Source of the DNA: Nonomuraea rhodomycinica
GTDB taxonomy: Bacteria; Actinomycetota; Actinomycetes; Streptosporangiales; Streptosporangiaceae
Length of the DNA: 64,000 bases
Reading direction: 5' to 3'
Assembly (NCBI RefSeq): GCF_013363995.1
Contig: NZ_JABWGO010000001.1
Location: forward strand, 248,001-312,000
Part shown: in pieces, positions 17,191-25,972 of the stretch
Position numbering within the stretch: the first letter of the stretch is position 1
Layout: each line of letters opens with the position of its first letter
Program-made: the position numbers and the translations under genes
The notes under the pieces: generated by a model
What the model was told of the DNA's origin: nothing
Seen by the model: the letters and a program-made list of their open reading frames with translations, nothing else
Databases searched by the model: none

Positions 17191-17340
17191 GGGGTCTGCG
17201 GCCCGTCAGGGGCTGGGGCCGGGGTGGGCGGCCCGCAAGGCGTGGGGGCCGGGGTGGGCGGCCCGCAAGGCGTGGGGGCCGGGGTGGGCGGCCCGCAAGG
17301 CGTGGGGGCCGGGGTGGGCGGCCCGTCAGGCGTGGGGGCC
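17191..17340. repeat. five tandem 30-bp repeats over a gene 3' end
   Basis: Five contiguous units of exactly 30 bp start at 17191, 17221, 17251, 17281 and 17311. Units 2-4 are identical; unit 5 differs by gtc for gca and unit 1 is more diverged. There are no spacers. Unit 5 carries the stop codon (17326-17328 on the minus strand) and the last codons of the AlkZ-like gene. The GGGCCGCCC cores could form hairpins that help terminate both convergent genes. Confidence 0.9.
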
Positions 17341-18459
17341 GGTGGTGACGGGGCCGACGGTCAGCTCCGGGCGGCCCTCCAGGATCTCGCCGACGCGCGC
17401 GACCTGGTCGTCCAGCTCGCGCGACCGGGCCGCCGTGAGCGGGCGCAACGGCTCGACCGTGACGTGCACGCGGCGACCGGAGCGCCGCTGGTGCCACACC
17501 CCGGCCACCTCGCCGTCCACCAGCAGCACGGCGTGGTTGCCCGCCTGTCCCCCGTTCAGCGCCCGTCCGGCCGCCGCACCCGGGTACAGCAGCTCGCGCG
17601 GCCGACCGGCCACCAGGTAGGCGTCGAAGTACGGCAGGAGCCGCACACCCCGGGGCGGCTCGCCGGGCGTCTCCGTGTCACCCGCCACGACCCAGGCCGG
17701 ACGCCCCGCGAAGCGCACCTCCTCCAGGTCCGCGGAGGCGAACAGCCGGGCCGCCCACGCCGCCGGCGCCCCCAGCCACTGCGCGAACTCCTGGGGCGTC
17801 GCGGGACCGTAGGCGAGCAGGTACCGCCTGAGCAGTTCGCCCGCTCCCCCCGCCGGGCCGGGCAGGGTCCCCGGGGGCGGGGCGGTGTAGGTGACCTTGC
17901 GCCCGCGGGCCGGGCCGTACACGAACGCGCCCCGGTGGGCGGCCACCGCCATCGCCTGCCGCCAGCGCGGCCACATGGTCTGGAACGCGGGCATCACCAG
18001 GTCGCCCGCCCACGGCCCCGTGGCGGCCACCACGGCCTCGCCCAGCTCGTCGACGGTCAGCTCGCGGCCCCGCACGGCGATGGCGACGGCCTGGATCACC
18101 GCCTGGGTCTGCTCGCCGGTCATCCGCACGTGCTCGGGGAACGACGGCCCCGCCAGGGGGAGCTCCGACAGGGCGCTGACCCACATCGGCAGGTCCGCGG
18201 CCGGGAGCAGGTGGACGGTGCCGCGCGGGCCGTGGGTCTTGACCAGTTCGCGCGTCCCCCACAGCGCCTCGCGGACCGTCGAGCGGGTCGCGCCGTCCAG
18301 CCGCAGCGCCACCGACAGCTCGGCGGCCGACATGACCTGGGCGTGCGCCCCGCACATGGCTCCCACCGTCGCGGCGGGGCCGCCCGCCTTCAGCGGCGTG
18401 GCCAGGCCCTGCCGCTCCAGCCTGCGCGCGCTGACCTCACGCCAGGAAAGTTCGATCAC
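17326..18459 (-). CDS. AlkZ-like winged-helix DNA glycosylase candidate (HTH_42)
   Basis: A 377-residue protein of the winged-helix HTH_42 family, which includes the DNA-crosslink glycosylases YcaQ and AlkZ. The N-terminus has RRLERQGL (residues 12-19). CGAHAQVMSAAELSVALR follows, where His39-Ala-Gln41 falls at the position of the catalytic Q/H-x-Q motif I recall for AlkZ-like enzymes. C-terminal motifs are LLPYFDAYLVAGRPR and GVWHQRRSGRRV. The GTG 18459 follows GAGGAGG at five bases, better than the ATG at 18486. It may repair alkylated bases and give genotoxin resistance. Its 3' end lies inside a repeat array. Confidence 0.8.
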   Translation of the reverse strand: MIELSWREVSARRLERQGLATPLKAGGPAATVGAMCGAHAQVMSAAELSVALRLDGATRSTVREALWGTRELVKTHGPRGTVHLLPAADLPMWVSALSELPLAGPSFPEHVRMTGEQTQAVIQAVAIAVRGRELTVDELGEAVVAATGPWAGDLVMPAFQTMWPRWRQAMAVAAHRGAFVYGPARGRKVTYTAPPPGTLPGPAGGAGELLRRYLLAYGPATPQEFAQWLGAPAAWAARLFASADLEEVRFAGRPAWVVAGDTETPGEPPRGVRLLPYFDAYLVAGRPRELLYPGAAAGRALNGGQAGNHAVLLVDGEVAGVWHQRRSGRRVHVTVEPLRPLTAARSRELDDQVARVGEILEGRPELTVGPVTTGPHA

Positions 18460-18543
18460 GACGTCCTCCTCAGTGGTTGCGACCACCGTAGGGAGGAATG
18501 CGGAAGGATCCCTTCCGCGATACGCCGGACCCGGGGCACGGAA

Positions 18544-18582
18544 CGGGCGCCGTCGGATCTCCTCGATCGGTGACGGCGCCCG
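18544..18582 (-). terminator. hairpin terminator of the sigma factor gene
   Basis: Perfect 11-bp arms CGGGCGCCGTC (18544-18554) and GACGGCGCCCG (18572-18582) with a 17-base loop lie 16 bases beyond the sigma factor stop on the minus strand. Confidence 0.8.
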
Positions 18583-18598
18583 GCCTGCCCGTGGCGGG

Positions 18599-19567
<969 letters not shown>

Positions 19568-19752
19568 GACAACTCCTCGCTACAGGCAGGTCACCACCGT
19601 CCACGCTACCCAACCGTGCCCGGTGCGCGGGCCGCCGCGGGGCCGAGCGGCCCCTGGTGCGGCGGGTGGCCGTCCTCCTGCATACCTTCCCCCGTGGACG
19701 CGCTTCGCACTCGACCCACATCCGCCACATCAGCGGACGATTGAGGACTGAC

Positions 19753-20967
19753 ATGGACGAGCATCACCTTTCCATGCGCTTTCCGCACGAAAAGGTCCGT
19801 GCCTCCTACCCCGCCCTGTCCGACGGCCACGCCTACCTCGACGGCGCGGCCGGCACCCAGGTCCCGCGGGCCGTCATCGACGCGATCGCGGACGCCTACC
19901 GCTCCGGCATCGGCAACGTCGGCGGCGCCTTCCCCGCCAGTCACCGGTCCGAGGCCATCGTGGACGGGTGCCGGGCCGCCGTGGCCGACCTGGTCGGGGG
20001 CCGGCCCGAGGGGGTCATCCTCGGCCCCAACATGACGACCCTGACGTACCGGATCGCCATGACCCTCGCCAAGGACTGGGGGCCGCGCGACGAGGTGGTG
20101 CTCTCGCGGCTCGACCACGACGCCAACGTCCGCCCGTGGACGCGGACCGGCGCGACGGTCCGCTGGGCGGAGGTGGACCCGGCGACCGGCGAGCTGCCGG
20201 TGGAGCAGTACCGGGAGCTCGTCGGCGAGCGCACGCGGCTCGTGGCGGTGACCGCGGCGAGCAACGTGCTGGGCACGCGCCCGGACGTGGCGGCGATCTG
20301 CGAGGTGGCCCACGCGGCGGGGGCGCTGACGTACGTGGACGGGGTGCACGCCACCGCCCACGGCCCCGCCGACATGCGGGCGCTGGGCGCCGACTTCTAC
20401 GCGACCAGCGCCTACAAGTGGTCCGGCCCGCACGTCGGCGCGGTGGTGGCCGACCCGGCGCTGCTGGAACGGCTGCGCCCGGACAAGCTCGCCTCGTCGC
20501 CGGACACGGTGCCGGAGCGGTTCGAACGGGGCACCGCGGCCTTCGCCGACCTGGCGGGGGTGACGGCCGCCGTCGACCATCTGGCCGCGATGGTGCCGGG
20601 CACGGGCTCGCGCCGCGAACGGCTGCTCGCCTCGATGGGCGCCGCGGAGGCGTACGAGCTGGAGCTGTTCGGGACGCTGCTGGCCGGGCTGGAGGCGATG
20701 CCGCACGTCACCCTGTACGGCAAGGCGGCCCGGCGGACGGCGACGGCGTACTTCACGGTGGCCGGCCGGACGCCGCGCCAGGTGGCCGAGCACCTGGCCG
20801 GGCGCGGGGTGAACGTGTGGAACGGCCACAACTACGCCTGGGAGCTGACGGGCGCGCTCGGCATCCGGGACGCGGGGAGCGCGGTGCGGGCGGGGCTGGT
20901 CCACTACAACGACCGCTCGGACGTGGACCGCCTCCTGGAGGGGGTCGCCGGCCTGCGCGCCGGCTGA
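19753..20967 (+). CDS. cysteine desulfurase-like class V aminotransferase
   Basis: A 404-residue fold-type I PLP enzyme of the CsdA/NifS-like group. The residues GAAGTQVP near the N-terminus, LDHDAN, DGVHATAH (PLP-binding Asp/His) and the Schiff-base lysine in ATSAYKWSG are visible. Such stand-alone actinobacterial proteins are annotated as cysteine desulfurase-like. There is no adjacent Fe-S assembly gene, so the role may be in secondary metabolism. The ATG 19753 follows GAGG at seven bases. Its last codons form part of a large palindrome shared with the convergent gene. Confidence 0.88.
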   Translation: MDEHHLSMRFPHEKVRASYPALSDGHAYLDGAAGTQVPRAVIDAIADAYRSGIGNVGGAFPASHRSEAIVDGCRAAVADLVGGRPEGVILGPNMTTLTYRIAMTLAKDWGPRDEVVLSRLDHDANVRPWTRTGATVRWAEVDPATGELPVEQYRELVGERTRLVAVTAASNVLGTRPDVAAICEVAHAAGALTYVDGVHATAHGPADMRALGADFYATSAYKWSGPHVGAVVADPALLERLRPDKLASSPDTVPERFERGTAAFADLAGVTAAVDHLAAMVPGTGSRRERLLASMGAAEAYELELFGTLLAGLEAMPHVTLYGKAARRTATAYFTVAGRTPRQVAEHLAGRGVNVWNGHNYAWELTGALGIRDAGSAVRAGLVHYNDRSDVDRLLEGVAGLRAG

Positions 20968-20997
20968 CGCCCGTACGACGGGCGGCGTCAGCCGGCG
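20958..20997. terminator. 40-bp inverted repeat over two convergent stop codons
   Basis: Perfect 14-bp arms (20958-20971 and 20984-20997) read CGCCGGCTGACGCC and its complement. Each arm encodes the final Ala-Gly-stop of one of the two convergent genes. The loop contains a second nested hairpin, GCCCGT-acg-ACGGGC (20969-20983). It should act as a bidirectional terminator. Confidence 0.85.
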
Positions 20998-21821
20998 GGG
21001 GCGAAGTCGGCGGCGTGCTCGCGGGCCCAGGTCTCGAAGTCGCGGCCGGGCCGGCCGGTCAGCCGCTCGACCGTGTCGGTGATCTCGACCGGGTTGCCGA
21101 CGGTGGAGCGCCAGTAGTCGAGCAGGGCGTCGGCGAAGCCGGCGTTCATGTACGCGGACATGTCCTCCTTCCACTGCTCGGGGCTGACCCTCCGGATCGC
21201 GATGGGCCGCCCGATGACGCCGGCCAGGACGTCGAGCTGCTCGGCGAAGGTGACCGACCGGGGTCCGGTCAGCGTGTGGGCCTCGCCGTGCTCTCCCGCC
21301 GAGGTGAGCACGGCGAGGGCCGCGGCGGCGACGTCGGCGGCGTGGATGGGGTCGTTGTGCGCGTCGGGGTACGGCAGGGCGACCGGCTCGCCGGCCTTGA
21401 TCGCCCAGGACCAGCCGAGCGCGTTGGAGGAGAACGAGCCGGGCCGCAGCAGCGTGGTCCGGACCGGGCCGGCGCACAAGGCCCGCTCGGCGTTCAGGTG
21501 CGAGGCGGCCAGGGGGTTGCCGGCGGCGTCGGGGTGGAGCACGGAGGCCGAGGACAGCAGCACGATGTGCTCGACCCCGGCCGCGGCGGCCTCCCGGGCG
21601 AAGGCGTCGGCGTGGGCGGCGTTGGCGTACAGGAAGACCGAGGTGACGCCCTTGAGCGCGGGCGCGAACGTGGCGGGGTCGTTCAGGTCGCACACGAGGC
21701 GGTCCGGCAGGCCGGGGGCGGGGGCGGCGGAGGCCTCCCGGACCTCGGCGCCGCGCTCGCGCAGCAGGGTGGTGAGGTGGCGGGCGACGGCGCCGCGCGC
21801 GCCGGTGACGAGAATGGTCAT
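20988..21821 (-). CDS. NmrA-like NAD(P)-binding oxidoreductase
   Basis: A 277-residue atypical SDR (NmrA/SDR_a5-like). The dinucleotide loop VTGARGAVARH is at residues 5-15, with LLSSASVL in place of the usual Tyr-Lys site, and the C-terminal half is similar to NAD(P)H:quinone-type reductases. The ATG 21821 follows AAGGA; the longer reading frame from 21866 crosses the operator and was rejected. It is divergent from a MarR regulator across a clear palindrome, so it is probably the MarR target, possibly for quinone or electrophile stress. Confidence 0.87.
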   Translation of the reverse strand: MTILVTGARGAVARHLTTLLRERGAEVREASAAPAPGLPDRLVCDLNDPATFAPALKGVTSVFLYANAAHADAFAREAAAAGVEHIVLLSSASVLHPDAAGNPLAASHLNAERALCAGPVRTTLLRPGSFSSNALGWSWAIKAGEPVALPYPDAHNDPIHAADVAAAALAVLTSAGEHGEAHTLTGPRSVTFAEQLDVLAGVIGRPIAIRRVSPEQWKEDMSAYMNAGFADALLDYWRSTVGNPVEITDTVERLTGRPGRDFETWAREHAADFAPAG

Positions 21822-21843
21822 GGTTCCTTCTGTAGATTGGTTC

Positions 21844-21864
21844 GTGACGCATATATTGCGTGAC
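21844..21864. promoter_or_regulatory. MarR operator palindrome
   Basis: ACGCA-TATAT-TGCGT (21847-21861), extended to a 21-bp imperfect dyad by flanking GTG/GAC, lies between the divergent NmrA-like and MarR genes. Confidence 0.7.
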
Positions 21865-21890
21865 ACACATGATTTGGGGTGGGAGTGGTC

Positions 21891-22355
21891 ATGTCAAATC
21901 GGCACGCGCTGCTGGAGCGGATCATCGCGGAGAGCCAGCGGCACTACGCCGCGTACGTGCTGTTCAACCAGGCCATGGCCGACCGGCTCGGGCTCCACCC
22001 CACCGACCTGCAGTGCGTGGCGCTGCTGAACCTGGAGCACGGGCCGGTCAGCACCGGCCACATCGCGCGGCTCACCGGCCTGACGCCCGGCTCGGCCTCC
22101 CGCCTGGTGGACCGGCTGGAGAAGGCGGGGCTGGCGGTGCGCGAGGCCGACCCGGAGGACCGCAGGCGGTCGCTGGTGTCGCTGGCGCCGGGCGTGAGCG
22201 AGCGGATCGGGCAGGCGTGGGACACGCCGGGCACGGCGTACGGGGAGGTGCTGCGCTCCTACACGGACGACGAGCTGGAGCTCATCGCCGACTACCTGCG
22301 GCGGGCCACCCAGGTGGGGCTCGACCAGGCCGAGCGCCTCACCAACGGAGGCTGA
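21891..22355 (+). CDS. MarR-family regulator
   Basis: A 154-residue winged-helix regulator with typical MarR architecture: dimerisation helices at both ends and a central DNA-binding segment (STGHIARLTGLTPGSASRLVDRLEKAGLAVREADPEDRR, about residues 52-92). The ATG 21891 follows GGGAG at seven bases; the GTG 21879 would lack this. It likely represses itself and the divergent NmrA-like gene. Confidence 0.9.
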   Translation: MSNRHALLERIIAESQRHYAAYVLFNQAMADRLGLHPTDLQCVALLNLEHGPVSTGHIARLTGLTPGSASRLVDRLEKAGLAVREADPEDRRRSLVSLAPGVSERIGQAWDTPGTAYGEVLRSYTDDELELIADYLRRATQVGLDQAERLTNGG

Positions 22356-22434
22356 CCCCGGCGACGGCGGGCGCTCCGCCGGTGGTGGCGCCGCCCACGG
22401 CGGGGGCTCGCGGCCTGACGCTAAGATCGGCCGC

Positions 22435-23412
22435 GTGAGCCTGCCCGCCCTGCCCGATCTCGGGGCGCCGCCGCCGCCCGTCGAGCCGGCCCTTGACCCG
22501 TACCACGTCTACCTCGACTCGCTCACCAGCCCCGAGTCCCGCCGCTCCATGCGCGGCTGCCTCGACCGGCTCGCCCGGCTGCTCACCGGCGACGAGAGCG
22601 CGACGGGCGCGGGCCAGCCGTGGCACCTGCTGCGCTACGAGCACACGGTCCGCATCCGTACGATGCTGACCGACCAGGGCTGGTCGGCGGCGTACGTCAA
22701 CAAGCACCTGGTCGCCCTGCGCCGGGTGCTGAAGGAGGCGTGGCGGCTCGGCCGGACCAGCGCGGAGGACTACGCCCGCGCCTCCGACCTCGCCCCGGTG
22801 CGCCAGAGCCGCCTGCCCACCGGCCACCACGTGCCGCCGGAGGTGGTGGGCGCGGCCCTGGCCGCCTGCGACGACTCGCCCGCCGGGGTGCGCGACGCGG
22901 CGCTCATCGCGGTGCTGTACTCGACGGGCTGCCGGCGCGCCGAGATCGGCGGGCTCACGCTGGCCGACTACGACCCGGGCGGCCGTTCGCTGCGGGTGCG
23001 CGGCAAGCGCGACAAGGAGCGCCTGGTGTACCTGACGGCCGACGCCATCGGCCTGGTGGAGCGGTGGCTCGCGCTGCGCGGCGGCGCGCCGGGGGCGCTG
23101 TTCAGCCCGATCAGCAAGGCGGGCCGCGTCCGCACGCGCGACGGCCGGCCGGCGGGGCTGACCGGCCAGGGCATCGCCGACATCCTGACCCGGCGCTTCG
23201 GCCAGGCGGGGGCGTCGCGGCGCACGGCGCACGACTTCCGGCGCACGTTCATCGGCGAGCTGCTGGACGCGGGCGTGGACCTCGCGACGGCGCAGGCGCT
23301 CGTGGGGCACTCGTCGCCGGCCACGACGGCCCGCTACGACCGCCGCCCGGAGCGCACCCGCCGCGAGGCCGTCGACCGCCTCCGCCTGCCGGCCCCGCGC
23401 CCGCTGTCCTGA
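22435..23412 (+). CDS. tyrosine recombinase (integrase family)
   Basis: A 325-residue site-specific tyrosine recombinase. An N-terminal SAM-like core-binding domain (about residues 20-115) precedes the catalytic domain. The catalytic set is complete: Arg167 (STGCRRAE), Lys in KRDKE, His266-x2-Arg269 (HDFRR), His292 (VGHSS) and Tyr301 (ARYDR). It looks like a XerC/D-like or integron-like stand-alone enzyme. No excisionase, tRNA gene or att-like repeat was found nearby, so there is no sign of an integrated element. TAAGAT (22422-22427) before the GTG suggests a leaderless transcript. Confidence 0.9.
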   Translation: MSLPALPDLGAPPPPVEPALDPYHVYLDSLTSPESRRSMRGCLDRLARLLTGDESATGAGQPWHLLRYEHTVRIRTMLTDQGWSAAYVNKHLVALRRVLKEAWRLGRTSAEDYARASDLAPVRQSRLPTGHHVPPEVVGAALAACDDSPAGVRDAALIAVLYSTGCRRAEIGGLTLADYDPGGRSLRVRGKRDKERLVYLTADAIGLVERWLALRGGAPGALFSPISKAGRVRTRDGRPAGLTGQGIADILTRRFGQAGASRRTAHDFRRTFIGELLDAGVDLATAQALVGHSSPATTARYDRRPERTRREAVDRLRLPAPRPLS

Positions 23413-23535
23413 GGGCGCCTCCAGTGGGCCGACCGGTCCCAGGACTACGGCGACGCCTATTCGGCGACCGGACCGGCTGCACGGTCGTCGCGAACGTCGG
23501 CGAGGACGACGGGAAGGGCACCCCCACGCTCTTCC

Positions 23536-24498
23536 TCACCATGGGTGAGCGGCGGCGGGCCGCCCGGGCTCGGGGGCGCGGCGGCGGTGGCCGCCGGGCG
23601 TGGTGCCGTACCACTGCCGGAACGCCAGGTGGAAGCCCACCACCGATCCGTAGCCGACGCGCCGCGCGATGGCGTCGTGCGGCAGCGCGGTCTCCTCCAG
23701 CAGCCGCGCCGCCTCCTGCATCCGGCGCGCCGTGAGGTGCCGCATCGGCGCCTCACCCACCAGCCGCCGGAACGTGGCGGCGAACGCCGAGCGCGACATG
23801 CCCGCCTCGGCGGCCAGCGTCTCGACCGTCCACGGCTCGCCGAACCTGGTCTGCACGGCCAGCAGCGCCGCCCCGACGGCCGGGTGCCGCAGCGCCCGCA
23901 GCACGGGCCGCCCGGCGGACGTCCCGCCGTCGCCGAGCGCGGCCCGCAGCGCCAGCACGAAGACCAGCTCGAACGCGCGCAGCGCCACCAGGGCCTGCCC
24001 CGGCTCGTCCTGGTCCCACTCCCCCGCGAGGCCGTCGAGGGTGCCGCCGAGCAGCGGCTGCCCGGCCAGCGTCGCCCGGTCGAGCACGAGCACGGCCGGC
24101 AGCGCGCGGTACAGCGGGGAGGCGGCCGCGGCGTCGTAGTGCAGGCCGCCGCACAACATGACGGTCTCGACGCCCGGCCCGTCGATCCGCACCGTACGGG
24201 TCGCGCCGGGCCGGCGCGCGGGCAGCACGCTCTCCAGCGGCACGGTGGCCCGGCCGGGCGTGTCGGCGAGCCGGTGGGCGCTGCCGTGCGGGAACACCGC
24301 CAGGTCACCGGTCCGCAGCCGCACCGGCTCGTGGCCCGGCAGCTCGACCGTGCACGCGCCCGCCTGCACGTAGTGGACGAGGGCGCAGCTCTCCCGCTCC
24401 CCCGCCACGCCCCACGGGGCCCGCGCCGACCAGCGGCTGTGGAAGACGCCGCGCAGCCGCAGCGGCGCGAGCAGCTCGCTCAGCAGATCACCGTCCAC
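23536..24498 (-). CDS. AraC-family regulator
   Basis: A 320-residue regulator with an N-terminal cupin_6/AraC_binding_2 domain (VHYVQAGACTVELPG and LAVFPHGSAHRLADTP). The C-terminal pair of helix-turn-helix motifs (TVETLAAEAGMSRSAFAATFRRLVG and DAIARRVGYGSVVGFHLAFRQWYG) covers about residues 220-300. Downstream of the second HTH is a Pro/Ala/His tail. The GTG 24498 follows AAGGA at seven bases. The regulator is divergent from an NmrA-like oxidoreductase and probably controls it. Confidence 0.9.
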   Translation of the reverse strand: MDGDLLSELLAPLRLRGVFHSRWSARAPWGVAGERESCALVHYVQAGACTVELPGHEPVRLRTGDLAVFPHGSAHRLADTPGRATVPLESVLPARRPGATRTVRIDGPGVETVMLCGGLHYDAAAASPLYRALPAVLVLDRATLAGQPLLGGTLDGLAGEWDQDEPGQALVALRAFELVFVLALRAALGDGGTSAGRPVLRALRHPAVGAALLAVQTRFGEPWTVETLAAEAGMSRSAFAATFRRLVGEAPMRHLTARRMQEAARLLEETALPHDAIARRVGYGSVVGFHLAFRQWYGTTPGGHRRRAPEPGRPAAAHPW

Positions 24499-24500
24499 GG

Positions 24501-24540
24501 ACGATCCTTAACCTCCACGGGATTCGCCTTTATGGATCGT
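24501..24540. promoter_or_regulatory. inverted half-sites in AraC-NmrA divergent promoter
   Basis: ACGATCC (24501-24507) and GGATCGT (24534-24540) are perfect inverted 7-mers with starts 33 bp apart, about three helical turns. This is suitable for an AraC dimer or for two sites facing divergent promoters. Confidence 0.5.
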
Positions 24541-24569
24541 ACCGGCGGCGTGGGTGGAGGCTGGGCGGC

Positions 24570-25391
24570 ATGAGGATTCTGGTCATCGGAGCGGGGGGCG
24601 CGCAGGGCGGCGCCGTGGCGCGGCGCCTGGCCGCCGAGGGGTACGCGGTGCGCGGGCTGTCGCGCACGGGCTCGGCGCCGGAGGGGGTGGAGCCGTTCGC
24701 GGCCGACCTGGGCGACGCGGCGCGGGTCGCGGCGGCGTTCGCCGGGGTGACGCACGTGTCGGTGACGTTGCCGCTGGTGTTCGAGGCGGAGCTGGTCGAG
24801 TCGTACGTCCGCAACATTCTGGACGCGGCGTCGGGGGCGCAGGTGCGGCGGCTGGTGCTCAACACCGGCAACCGGCTGCCCGGGCGGGACACGGGAGTGG
24901 CGGCGTTCGACACGCGCAGGGCGGCGGCCGCGGCGGCGCTGGCGTCCGGGGTGCCGTCGGTGGCGCTCAGCCCGCCGCTGTACCTGGAGAACCTGGCGGC
25001 GCCGGGGGTGCTGGAGGCGGGCGTGCTGCGTCATCCGCTGCCGGGTGACGTGCCGGTGTCCTGGCTGGGCCACGCCGACCTGGCCGCCGCCACATCGGCC
25101 GCCCTGCTGGGCGAGGACCGCGTCGGGACCACGGTCGCGCTCGGGGGACCGCCGGTCACGGGGGTGGAGCTGGCCGCCGCCCTCGGGGCGCGGTACGAGG
25201 AGCTGGACGTGGCGGCGTTCGAGGCGGGGCTGGCGGCGGCGCTGGGGGCGGGGGCCGCGGCCGGGGTCGCGGACACCTACCGCTGGATCGCCGCGCACGG
25301 CCGCGATCTGTACGCCGAGGGGGCGGGCGGCGCGATCCGGGTGACGTCGCCGCGAGAGTGGCTCGCCGCCCAGCCGTGGGCCGCCCGATGA
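24570..25391 (+). CDS. NmrA-like NAD(P)-binding protein
   Basis: A 273-residue atypical SDR with dinucleotide motif VIGAGGAQGGAVAR (residues 5-18) and no Tyr-x3-Lys catalytic pair. It resembles NmrA-type sensor/reductase proteins. A GGAGG lies ten bases before the ATG. Its stop overlaps the start of the next gene (ATGA), so the two are co-translated. With the divergent AraC regulator this forms a small stress-type module like the MarR-NmrA pair at 21-22 kb. Confidence 0.85.
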   Translation: MRILVIGAGGAQGGAVARRLAAEGYAVRGLSRTGSAPEGVEPFAADLGDAARVAAAFAGVTHVSVTLPLVFEAELVESYVRNILDAASGAQVRRLVLNTGNRLPGRDTGVAAFDTRRAAAAAALASGVPSVALSPPLYLENLAAPGVLEAGVLRHPLPGDVPVSWLGHADLAAATSAALLGEDRVGTTVALGGPPVTGVELAAALGARYEELDVAAFEAGLAAALGAGAAAGVADTYRWIAAHGRDLYAEGAGGAIRVTSPREWLAAQPWAAR

Positions 25392-25972
25392 CGCGGCACG
25401 GCACGGACGGCATCGACGCCCCGGCCGCGGCGCGGGCCGTGACGACGCAGGGGAACGCGGCCCTGGCCGAGACGGCACAGGCGGAGGCGGCCCTGGTCGA
25501 GACGGCACAGGCGGAGGCGGCCCTGGTCGAGACGGCGCGGGCGGACGCGGCCCTGGTCGAGACGGCGCGGGCGGGCACGGCGCTGGAGGGGCTGGTGCGG
25601 GCCGAGGTGGTGCGGCATCACGAGGTCATCGGGCGCTGGCTGGCGGGGACGGCGCCGCGTGAGGCGTTCGGGGAGTTCGCCGGCGCCCACGCCCCCGGTT
25701 TCGCCCTCGTGGCCCCGGACGGGCGGCTGCTGTCGCGGGCCGAGGTCCTGGCCGAGGTGGAGGCGGCGCACGGGCGCGTGCCGGGAGCCCGGATCGAGAT
25801 CCGCCACGTCACCGTGGTCGCCGCCGCCGGGTCCCTGGTGGTGGCCGCGTACGAGGAGTGGCAGCAGGGCCGGGGCCGGCGCTCGACGGTCGTGTTCGAA
25901 CGCGGCCCCGCCGACCGCCTGAGCTGGCTGCGCCTGCACGAGACCCTCCTGGGGCGGTCAGGCGCCGAGTAG
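25388..25972 (+). CDS. SnoaL-like/DUF4440-like protein with N-terminal repeats
   Basis: A 194-residue protein. Residues ~20-65 are four to five copies of a 10-residue helix-prone repeat (AALVETAQAE and variants). The C-terminal ~120 residues look like an NTF2/DUF4440-type cone fold (LVRAEVVRHHEVIGRWL and ARIEIRHVTVVAAAGSLVVAAYEEW). The ATG overlaps the previous stop. The repeat region has heptad-like alanines and could be a helical spacer. It ends in a 15-bp overlap with the convergent TetR gene. Function unknown. Confidence 0.75.
   Translation: MTRHGTDGIDAPAAARAVTTQGNAALAETAQAEAALVETAQAEAALVETARADAALVETARAGTALEGLVRAEVVRHHEVIGRWLAGTAPREAFGEFAGAHAPGFALVAPDGRLLSRAEVLAEVEAAHGRVPGARIEIRHVTVVAAAGSLVVAAYEEWQQGRGRRSTVVFERGPADRLSWLRLHETLLGRSGAE
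25441..25590 (+). repeat. five in-frame 30-bp repeats
   Basis: Units start at 25441, 25471, 25501, 25531 and 25561. The second and third are identical, and the outer units are diverged. Each encodes ten residues, so the frame is kept. The period and total length match the array at 17191-17340, although the sequences are unrelated. Confidence 0.9.

Noticed and set aside
17191-17340. 30-bp repeats considered as a CRISPR array
   Set aside because: The units are contiguous with no spacers and the last one is coding; no cas genes are nearby.
22356-23535. Integrated mobile element around the tyrosine recombinase
   Set aside because: No flanking direct repeats, tRNA gene, transposase or phage genes were seen.
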